Origin: Candidatus Omnitrophota bacterium
GTDB lineage: Bacteria > Omnitrophota > 4484-213
Assembly (NCBI GenBank): GCA_030639955.1
Contig: DAOWKH010000114.1
Location: forward strand, 1-7,008
Reading direction: 5' to 3'
Length of the DNA stretch: 7,008 bases
This document shows positions 1-7,008 of the stretch, one piece after another. The notes under the pieces are model-generated. The model saw nothing but the letters and a program-made list of their open reading frames with translations, was not told where the DNA came from and did not search any database. The translations under genes were made by a program, and so were the position numbers. The stretch's first letter is position 1. The number at the start of each line of letters is the position of its first letter.

Positions 1-3000
1 TCATCCTGGCAGTCCTTGCCTTGCCTTAATTTCTCTAAAAGATTGGTTCTCTGATTATCTATTAGAGCCCTATCCTTTCGGACATTAACAATTACAAATG
101 ACTTTGTATCTGCTCGTTTTCTATCTTTTCCTCCGCGGGCAAATGTCTGTGCCAAACGATCAATATCCTTTAAATTAGTAACAATGATTGTGCCTTTATA
201 GAATTCCTTCCCCACAACAGCAAGCATATTAGAACCGGATTCAAAACCAGGAAGGATTACAATCTGAGTGGGGTCTCCCTTGTTCATATTCTGGAGTTTC
301 TTCTTTATCCTTCCCTGGAAATCAGAAAGCTTTTCTGGTTCGCTCCCGTCTCGGGCATATATGTCTTTTTCCCTAACCCCTAATTTATGAGCAATCTTCA
401 ACATATCTTCCATCTCTTTTGTGCTCCTGATAACCACAACTACTACCCGCTCTCTGGTTTTTATTGCTGCCTCAATCAGGTTTCTAATCTTGTTATGCTG
501 AGCTCTAGCTGAACTTGCAGCGATTATTTTATTGTTCTTCCAATCAATCTTTTCTGTACGCACATTAATTGGGTCACCGGCACCCAATGCTTCTCTTGTC
601 TTCCCGATTCCCTCTGTCCCGCTAAAGAAAACCCATTTTTCTTTTCCGGTAAGTTTCACAAAATCGGCAAAGTCGGCAGAAGCAAGGGTAGTTTTTAAAA
701 TCTCGGTAGTCACCAAAGATTTTACTGCCGCATCAGAAATCCCTTTTGCCCACAATGCCTCTTTTGCCATTACAAAGGCGGCTTGTTTTGAGCTGCCAAA
801 ACGGGTGTTTTTCATCCTGATTCCGGCCTCATCGGCAACCTCATAATCAAGCCCTTTCTTACCTTTAACAATCTTTAAATTAACAAAGTAATCTCTCCCC
901 TCCTGTAAGACAAAAGCATTAACAGCAGCATCAGCCATATCCCGCGCCCTTGCATCAATGTTTTTCTTTTCTACACCTAATTCTCTTAATCTTGCCTTAA
1001 CTCTATTTACAATATCTTCTTTAGCCTGATATTGATATCTTATCTTGCGAATCTTTATCTTCCCTCCCTTTTCAGGAACCTTAGTTATCTGATTTTTAAG
1101 CTCGGCATCCTTTCCTTTATAATTTTTAGCTATCTCTCCTACAAGTTTGGTAACCTCAATTATTATATCTGCCTGCGGTTTTATTTTTGCCAATAATCTC
1201 TTTGCTTTCCCGTCTGTCTTGGCATACTTCTCAAGAGTAGCAAGGTTAATATTTGTGCCTCTGATTGCCGGATTGCCCTTAAACATAGAGTCAAATTCAT
1301 CGCCTGTTCCACTTCTCATTTTGAAAAGTGCTTTTTTTATTCTGGCACTGTTAGGTTCTTTGGGCTTGGCCGCTAAAACCAGATTCTTTGCCGCATTGCC
1401 GTCCATAATGATAAAATCGCTATCTTCTTTTTCCACCACCTTTAAGAAATTGGTAGCTACATCAGAACCCATACCTGTCACCACATCTGCTCTTCTGCCG
1501 GTTATTGTTTCATAGTAGATATTCCCTCGAGCATCTGTTTTTTTGCTAAACGCCCAGGGATTATCCCTTAAAAATTCCTCTGCTAAAGCCTCATTCTGGG
1601 TTACATAGAGATTATATCCTTTTTTACCCAAAAGACGGGCATGCTCTATGGCATAGAGATTGATAATAATCGCTGCGGCTTGCTTTCCGCCACCCATTGC
1701 TAAAAGGACTATTAGAGGTTTATCCAAAGCCCCTGTGGTAATTATTTCATTTAAGCCCTTCATCGTATAGGCGGTGAACTCAAACTGCTTTGGGTCTTGC
1801 CTAAATTCTCCTCCTATCCGCTTTACATACTCGGCAAACAGAGCCATTCCGTGAGTAAGCACATCCTTACCATTGTTTCTACGGACAGCGTTTTCAAAAC
1901 CATCTATAAGCTCTTGATGCCTCTTGGCTCTAACTTGCTCAAATCTCCTATTAAGTTCGGCAAGCTCTTGTGGGCTTGCTTTGCCTTCAATAAACTTGAG
2001 GAAGTCCTTGGTTTCCTCTTCGGCTCTACTTATTTCTCTATATGTTCTATTTAGTTTCCGTAACTGAAGGCGAGCTTTGGCATATTTTAAGGGAGAATGG
2101 AGGAAATTTATCTGGCTTAATGCCTGTTGTTTATTAAGAACTCCAATTTCCGCTTTACGAACTGCTTTTTCTGCCTCCAAGAGTTCAATATTAGATTTAG
2201 CATCCCCTTTCAGCTGTTCAATCTTTTCCCTTCTTAGCCGTTCAATCTCTTTTCCTGCAGCAAACCTTTTTCGAATGTCTGTCTGACTTGCTTCTTTTAA
2301 TTCGACTAATTTCTGGTTTTGTTGCTTCCTAATTCCATCTATCTCTTTTTCAATTTCCCTAATAACTCCTTCAACCCCATTAATCTCTTTTTCTATTGTC
2401 AATTTCTTTACTGCCTTCTCAGCCGCTTTGTATTCCCCGTAAGATTTTAATCTTTCCACCAATCCTTTATTGGCACGAGCAAACTTTATCTCATCAAGTT
2501 TAATCTCGGCTTTTTTTAATTCAATGTCCAATTTATTTCTCTGCTTCAATTCCTCAAGCCCCTTAATGCGATCTATTCGCTGTTCAATGTTGTTAATTTT
2601 TTCTCCGATTCTCTCGGCGGTGGTTGGCTTCTGGCTCTTTCTAACCTTGGATATTTCAGTTTCTAACTTCTTAACTCGGGTATCTATTAACTTCTTTACT
2701 ACTTGCTCTTCAGCATTCTTAAAATCTTCTCTTGCTTTTATTTTATCCTCTCTTTTTCTACCAAAGCTTTCTTTTCCTTTCCCAAAAACTTTTCTCAGAC
2801 TATCTTTATGCAAATTATATATCTCTTTTTTGCTCTGTTTTCCTTGTTCTAATCTCTTCTTTGTATCCTTGAGATTATCAATTTCATGCCTTAATTCTTC
2901 AACCTTTAGTTCCTGCCGTCGTCTTATCTGTTTTTCCTTTTCGTCTAACTTATTTTTTTCTATCTCTGTTTTTTCTTTTTCTAATCCCTTTTTACTTTGT

Positions 3001-6000
3001 TCAAGCTTAGCTAATAAACTCTTTTTGCCTTTCTCGGCAAACCCCTGCTCGTCTCTCTCTAATCTCTTTTTCTCTCGCTCTAATTCTCTTAATTCTCTTT
3101 TTACTCCTTCTAATTCTACCCCTCTATCACCTCTTATACTTCTCTGAGATATCTCAATATCAACGGCTTTTTTCAGAACCTCGGTGGATTCAATTCCTAC
3201 TCCCTTTGCTTTTATTGCTCTTCTTCCTTCCTGAATCTGGAATAACTGATTAGCGGTCAATTCCTTTGCTAATTTTCTAGCGGCTACTTCGGCAACTTTT
3301 TTAGGATCGATTTCTATTCCTTTAAAATTTACTTTAAGATTCTTTTGAACAAGTTGGTTTAGGAATTCTAATTTTCCTTTTTTTGTGGGGAGTGGATCAG
3401 TTGCTTTTTTGACGACTTCGGAAGCAGCCCTTTCTGCTGCTTCGCCTTTCACATCAGAAACCTTGATATCTTTTAATCTGCTATCTTTAATTCCTATTTC
3501 TCCTAAAGTTTTCTTAGAATCGGCTTTGAGGATTGCTCTTGTGTTTTGCGGGGTGAGGATTGCATCAAACAGGGCTTTTTGGACTTCAGCCATTGAGCGA
3601 GATTCATATCCGCGGAATAAAGCATCGGTAGTATTTTTACCTAAGAACTCATTTAAAGGTATGCGTGCATCTGCTTTCCAAATATTCTTACCCTTTGCTT
3701 TAGCTACTTCTTTAATTTTTGCTGATGTATCCAGAGTTAAATCCGGTCTATACGCTGAAGGAAGGAGGAACAAGGCGGCAAAGGCAATTTTAGATGCTAA
3801 ACAATGGGCTTCTTTTTCAGGCAGGTCTGCAAAATGCATCAGCGAGTGTTTGGCGACTTGCTCAGTACCGGCAAGGAAACCCGAAACAAAGAAAACACTA
3901 TCCATCTGATAGGCAAAGGTTTTACCAACTGCCCCGGCCCCTTCTTTAGAAAGAAGAGGAACAGTGCCTTCTTTGACTGCTTTCATTGTTTGGGCGGCTG
4001 CCATCCTTTTCGTTGCAACCTGTTTAGCAAGTTCAGCAGGGCTACGTGAAACAGCAGCTCTGGGGAAGATTGACGCATAGTGCACCTCAGAAAGTGCTCT
4101 TCCCTTAGTCCCGTGAGAAAAAATCGTCCCCGGAACCTGAAAGACCTTTAATGCTGGAGCCAGCCAGAGACCCATCTTTGCACCATTGGGGATAGAAACT
4201 ATCATTTCTTTTCCTAAATCTCCCCAAGTCATTGTTCTCTTAGTGTCATCGCTATCCATAACCTTGGGTAAAACTAATTGGGGAGATTTACCACCACGAC
4301 GCAAGGTTAGAGCTGAAGCACCTGCTGTCTCTAAGCTCCTGCCAGCAAGGGTAAACATAGGCATTATAATCGCAAATTGTTTAGCACCTCTGATTGAATC
4401 AACAACAATTAGTGCTGAGTCGTCAGCATATTTGATGGATTCAGTAACTATTTTCTTGGGAATTTCTTTCGCTCCTCGACTTATCCTGCCTATGCGGGTT
4501 AGACGGGTGCTGGTATCAATAGCTCCGTGACTTATTCCTTCAAAGGCACGGGCTTGCTGGGAAGATACAGGAACCTCTTTGGGGAACTTAGGACCAATCC
4601 TCTTTGCTAATCCTTTTGATGCTACTGCTGTTGCTCTTATTGGTGCGCCAGCAACACGATGTGCCTCTCCAAATTTAGTAGCCCTTTCTCCTATCTTCGC
4701 TCCTTTGGCTGCCTTCATAGCCGTTCCAAAAAGACGCATACCGCTCATAAAAGCTATCCCTTCCTTTGTTCCTTTACCTAATGAGTAAGCCGCATCCTGG
4801 GAAGAAAGCCATTCCCCGGTGTATACTTTACTGTGAACCTCTCCTACTGCCAGATTAGCTCCGGCAAAGAGAGCGGCTTCCTTACCATAAACGATAGCTG
4901 TCTTTTTAACAGTAGCTTTGGCTATTTCTTTGGTCATTGTCTTGGCTATTGCCCCTTTGGTGACGGTCTTTAAACCTACCTTCAGAGGGGCAGCGGCTAA
5001 ACTGCCTATCCCGGTAGCATAACCAGCCATAAAAACTGTATCTATAAGATTGGGATTAAGAGGGTTATCCGGGAGAGCCCCTTGAGCAAAAGCACCTACC
5101 ACTCCATATTTATCACCCAGACCTCCCTTTCCATCCTGGCCTTCCTTCCAATCCTGATATCTCTTTACTGTGGGGTGAATGGCTATGTTATATTTCTCTA
5201 CCCAGTTATGTGTTACATCCTGACGCGATTGCCCAGTAGTAAGAGCATAAATATCCGCCGCATCATGAACAAAAGCCTCGGACGCTCCTCTTTTAGTGGT
5301 GGTAAACTTTGCCCTATTCATAAGAGAAATATCATGATCCATACCTGCACCTAAACGTACCATTTCCTTCTTATCTCCTTCTCCTTGAATAAGGAATTCA
5401 GTCCAGGACTGACTATGCCCATCACTGACCTCTAAAATCTCTCTTCCTTTTATATCCTTTCCTCTAAAAGACCTTGATCTTGTTCCATCTCTATCTACAG
5501 TTATATGCAAAAAATCTCCCTGTTCATTGTGCCAATACTTTTCATATCTTGGTTTTCCTTCTTCATCAAAATATGCCCATTCTGTGCCTCTCATTTCTCT
5601 TAGTGGATTTCCCCCTGTGTAGGCAGGATTTGAGAAGCTAAATTTATACTCCAAACCAAGGTCTTTTATTTCAACTTTCTCTAAGCTATGCGTTTTTTCA
5701 ATTCTCTTTATACTACTCTCTACAGCACCTTCTTGAAGATAATAATGACCATCATATCCATATTCTGTTGCCCTAATGGTAAACCCAGTAATAATAGGAA
5801 TTTCGTTTTCATCGTCTTCCGTTGTTATATCTGTATATTCATACACTTTATACCCCTCTATTCCGGGCGCAAGTGGCGTATTATCGCTATGACAAGAAAC
5901 TACATTTTTAGACGCGTAATCAAAGTCGTGAAACTCAGAAAATATTTCTTCTATGGAGGGCTTCTCTAATTCTTTACCTTCTTCGCCCACAACTACCTTA

Positions 6001-7008
6001 AATTCACTAATAACTTTATCACCTCCACCAATATAAGGAGGAAGCTGATTTTCATCCCACCCTGAGAGACGCAGTGCAATTCCATAAGTTTCGTCGTCAA
6101 CTTTTCTCCATTCTCCCTCCCCTAAAAACTCTCCTGCTTCATAGCTGAGGGTGTAACTCTCACCTGCGACATTTGTTCCTCTTGCAATCTGAATCTTGGT
6201 CTCTGGGTTCACAGGCCCATGTTCCATCGGTGCCCCTGCATATATCTTGTGTCTAATGAAGGTCTGCTCACCTTGATTATCTATCTTTACAAAGTCATCA
6301 TAGGATTCACCTTCTATTTCATAAGTGAGAGTGTAGCCATTGCCAAAATCCTTATTCCATTCGGCTTGGCTATATTTTTTGCATATTTCTTTTTTTTCTC
6401 CTTCTACAACATAATATAGTTTTTCTTCTACAGGAAGGGTAAGGATTCTCTTCCCATGTTCATCAAATTGATCAAATCTTGTTTCGTAATGAATCTCCTC
6501 TCCTTCTTCTGTGGCAAAGGATTGGACAAGATAACCGTCTGCTTGTGAGAGTTTATCATCCTTGCAGACAATACGCGCTTCGCCCTCAAGTGTCTCCCAC
6601 TGTTTTTTTCCATCAAAGTCCTCAAATTCTATTAAGCGAGGCACATCGCGATAAACGGGATTACCTTCATCATCTACAGACACCTTGTCATAAATCCGCT
6701 TGTAGGTTTGCGAAGAAATCTCCCCTTTCTTATCCCCAATATTTACGCTAAAAACTACGGTTTGTTCTTTATCCCCATTCTCTACTCTGGTGGACTGGTT
6801 GTAATTATCCAAGCTACCATCTTCTAATTTAAAACTTTCGGTTATTATATAACCGTTAACCTCGCCATTAACATCTGTTGTGGGTTCCTGTGCAAGTTCT
6901 ATACCAATCAATTCCCCTTCTTTCTCAGGATGGGGAAGATTGAATGTGGTTATCTGACTGCCTTCTTCTTTTCCGGGTTTAATAGTAACATCCATATCCT
7001 TACCATCA
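1..7008 (-). CDS. Internal part of a giant multidomain protein with a SecA-like module, open at both ends
   Basis: The minus-strand frame whose codons begin at 7007 and end at 3 stays open for 2335 codons. I translated it through and met no stop and no frameshift. It begins mid-gene: the first in-frame Met is residue 5, with no ribosome-binding site seen ahead of it, and the frame is already open at the window edge. It also runs off the low-coordinate end just after a degenerate helicase motif VI. Order of parts: beta-rich repeat region (1-555), Ala/Gly-rich helical region with hydrophobic segments (556-1289), Lys/Glu/Arg coiled coil (1290-1710), and SecA-like ATPase module (1712-2335). Only about five cysteines occur in the whole stretch, which would suit a protein exposed outside the cytoplasm but proves nothing. 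Codon choice (AGA arginine, A/T-ending codons) looks similar throughout, with no sign of a chimeric join. Overall function is unknown. The nearest known parallel is the giant proteins reported from Omnitrophota; this is inference. Confidence 0.96.
846..1382 (-). other. Insert at the position of the SecA preprotein-crosslinking domain (residues 1876-2054)
   Basis: In SecA the preprotein-crosslinking domain interrupts the first nucleotide-binding fold between the DEAD-type motif and the DEFTGR region. Here about 180 residues fill the same place. They include a Lys-rich helical part (KAKRLLAKIKPQADIIIEV, then EIAKNY), a basic stretch around GGKIKIRKIRYQYQAK, and a helix RARDMADAAVNAFVLQ just before the return to the SecA-like stretch at residue 2059. 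I see no residue-level match to the known crosslinking domain, so homology of the insert itself is only positional. Confidence 0.45.
1395..1418 (-). other. Degenerate Walker B / DEAD-box motif
   Basis: Residues 1864-1871 read D-F-I-I-M-D-G-N. The hydrophobic strand ending in Asp (D1869) matches the Walker B strand of SecA and DEAD-box proteins, where the next residue is the catalytic Glu. Here it is Gly1870. Loss of this Glu normally abolishes or strongly reduces ATP hydrolysis in this superfamily. Confidence 0.6.
1677..1703 (-). other. Degenerate Walker A (P-loop) of the SecA-like module
   Basis: Residues 1769-1777 read L-A-M-G-G-G-K-Q-A. The SecA consensus is M-K-T-G-E-G-K-T. The invariant lysine (K1775) is kept, but the following Thr/Ser that coordinates magnesium is Gln (Q1776). 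The surrounding pattern of a hydrophobic strand before it (KPLIVLLA) and a helix after it (AAAIIINLYAIEHA) is intact, supporting a true but altered P-loop. Confidence 0.7.
1878..3140 (-). other. Long charged coiled coil (residues 1290-1710)
   Basis: Some 420 residues are dominated by Lys, Glu, Arg, Leu and Ile with a heptad-like pattern, for example VKRELRELEREKKRLERDEQ near the start, followed by many similar E-x-x-K/L stretches. Glycine and proline are scarce. Two likely breaks are visible: a Gly/Lys/Arg-rich patch around residues 1398-1412 and a Lys-Pro-Thr-Thr stretch at Pro1461, which could act as hinges or define antiparallel arms. The segment sits directly before the SecA-like module and probably works as a spacer, arm or oligomerisation element. 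Ordinary SecA has no such long coil in front of its motor domain. The heptad register was judged by eye. Confidence 0.75.
3141..5342 (-). other. Ala/Gly-rich helical region with six hydrophobic segments, family not recognised (residues 556-1289)
   Basis: After the beta region the composition changes sharply to Ala, Gly, Lys, Val and Leu, consistent with helices. Hydrophobic stretches occur near residues 654-676 (IDTVFMAGYATGIGSLAAAP), 703-722, 750-764, 874-889, 1035-1048 (MDSVFFVSGFLAG) and 1073-1083 (KIAFAALFLLP). Several are amphipathic or contain small residues, so they may be membrane-inserting or bundle-forming rather than classical transmembrane helices. The order of a repeat-rich shell followed by glycine/alanine-rich hydrophobic helices recalls translocation or pre-toxin segments in large secreted proteins, but no specific domain signature was found. 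The last part (about residues 1165-1289) is Lys/Glu/Ala-rich and grades into the coiled coil. Function unknown. Confidence 0.5.
5343..7007 (-). other. Beta-rich N-terminal region with degenerate repeats and D-x-x-G turns (residues 1-555)
   Basis: This part is rich in Glu, Asp, Gly, Tyr, Phe and Thr, with alternating hydrophobic and polar residues typical of beta strands. Turns of the form D-x-x-G recur at residues 112-115, 182-185, 243-246, 481-484 and 505-508, usually followed by a strand with aromatic or basic residues. This loosely resembles Rhs/YD-type wrapping repeats, but the classic YD signature is not intact, so I do not call it Rhs. No signal peptide can be judged because the true N-terminus is upstream. 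No catalytic motif was seen. A plausible role is an elongated surface, binding or shell-like structure; this is inference from composition only. Confidence 0.6.
5766..6854 (-). repeat. Degenerate protein repeat of about 60 residues, at least five copies
   Basis: A short strand motif with an aromatic residue followed by alternating hydrophobics recurs: GYIITESF (from residue 52), GYLVQSF (158), GYTLTYE (224), SYTLSYE (284) and GFTIRATEY (408). The copies at 224 and 284 are the closest pair, sharing YTL-S/T-YE. Spacings are about 106, 66, 60 and 124 residues, so the unit may be near 60 with some copies too diverged to see. The copies are conserved only at protein level; no long DNA repeat is visible. 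Exact unit boundaries are uncertain. Confidence 0.45.

Larger units (their letters stand above)
1..1874 (-). other. Diverged SecA-like / superfamily 2 ATPase module (residues 1712-2335, continues beyond window)
   Basis: SecA is the ATPase that drives proteins through the SecYEG channel. Here its landmarks occur in the same order: a P-loop-like LLAMGGGKQ (K1775); motif Ia GYNLYVTQNEALAEE (1797-1811), compare SecA HVVTVNDYLAKRD; a Walker B-like IIMDGN (D1869); the stretch DEAGIRMKNTRF (2059-2070) matching SecA DEFTGRLMPGRR, then KQAAFVMAKEA matching LHQAIEAKE; TLASADFADF (2107-2116) matching TLASITFQNY; FFSGT (2127-2131) matching the SecA GMTGT motif; then a second RecA-like fold with strand VVVVVIRST (2188-2196), motif V-like PGFESGSN (2253-2260) and motif VI-like QTFARGGKDRKR (2287-2298). 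The TLAS and DE-x-GR-like matches are specific to SecA rather than to helicases in general. Key catalytic residues are changed, so ATP hydrolysis is doubtful. The alignment was made by eye. Confidence 0.72.

Noticed and set aside
1..1874. Annotating the module as functional preprotein translocase secA
   Set aside because: Order and several SecA-specific stretches match, but the P-loop Thr, the Walker B Glu and the motif V and VI residues are changed and the module is embedded in a giant protein.
2700..3130. Long pyrimidine-rich tracts on the plus strand, possibly a regulatory or structural DNA element
   Set aside because: They are fully explained by purine-rich Lys/Glu/Arg codons of the coiled coil on the minus strand.
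2470..3147. Long plus-strand reading frame coding a Ser/Leu/Phe-rich, membrane-like peptide
   Set aside because: It is the antisense of the Lys/Glu/Arg coiled coil: AAA, GAA and AGA codons read backwards give Phe, Ser and Leu. The same argument covers the other plus-strand frames across the window.
6428..6625. Short minus-strand reading frame starting with ATG
   Set aside because: It lies in a different frame from the 2335-codon frame that covers the same bases, has no convincing ribosome-binding site and shows no recognisable domain.
5343..7007. Calling the N-terminal region an Rhs toxin shell
   Set aside because: D-x-x-G turns and beta character are present, but the standard YD-repeat signature, the Rhs core end motif and any toxin tip are not seen.
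1..7008. Promoters, terminators, tRNA/rRNA genes, CRISPR arrays, insertion sequences and DNA-level repeats
   Set aside because: The window is coding from edge to edge in one frame. I saw no CRISPR-like spaced repeats, no inverted-repeat ends of a mobile element and no RNA gene signature.

Overview
The whole window is the inside of one enormous protein-coding gene on the minus strand. Reading the reverse complement from base 7007 down to base 3 gives 2335 consecutive sense codons with no stop. Neither the true start nor the stop lies in the window, so the gene is longer than 7 kb and there is no intergenic DNA, promoter, terminator or RNA gene here. Residue numbers below count from the first complete codon (7005-7007 = residue 1).

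Layout from N- to C-terminus, which runs from high to low coordinates. Residues 1-555 (5343-7007) are acidic, aromatic-rich and beta-rich, with degenerate repeats and D-x-x-G turns loosely like Rhs/YD-type repeats. Residues 556-1289 (3141-5342) are alanine/glycine-rich and mostly helical, with six hydrophobic segments; I do not recognise the family. Residues 1290-1710 (1878-3140) are a very charged Lys/Glu/Arg coiled coil. Residues 1712-2335 (1-1874) look like a diverged SecA/superfamily 2 ATPase, with the SecA motifs in the right order: P-loop, motif Ia, Walker B, the region after the preprotein-crosslinking domain, motif III, and motifs IV, V and VI.

The main surprise is that the SecA-like module has lost key catalytic residues: the P-loop is GGGKQ instead of GEGKT, Walker B is MDGN instead of a DE-type motif, and motifs V and VI are also eroded. 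It may be a motor-derived scaffold or pseudo-ATPase built into a giant polypeptide.

Organism: a bacterium of moderately low G+C with AGA-rich arginine usage. A giant gene that strings repeats, hydrophobic helices, coiled coil and a SecA-like module together recalls the giant proteins reported from Omnitrophota (candidate phylum OP3) and similar small-celled lineages. That assignment is an inference from architecture, since no taxonomic marker is present.
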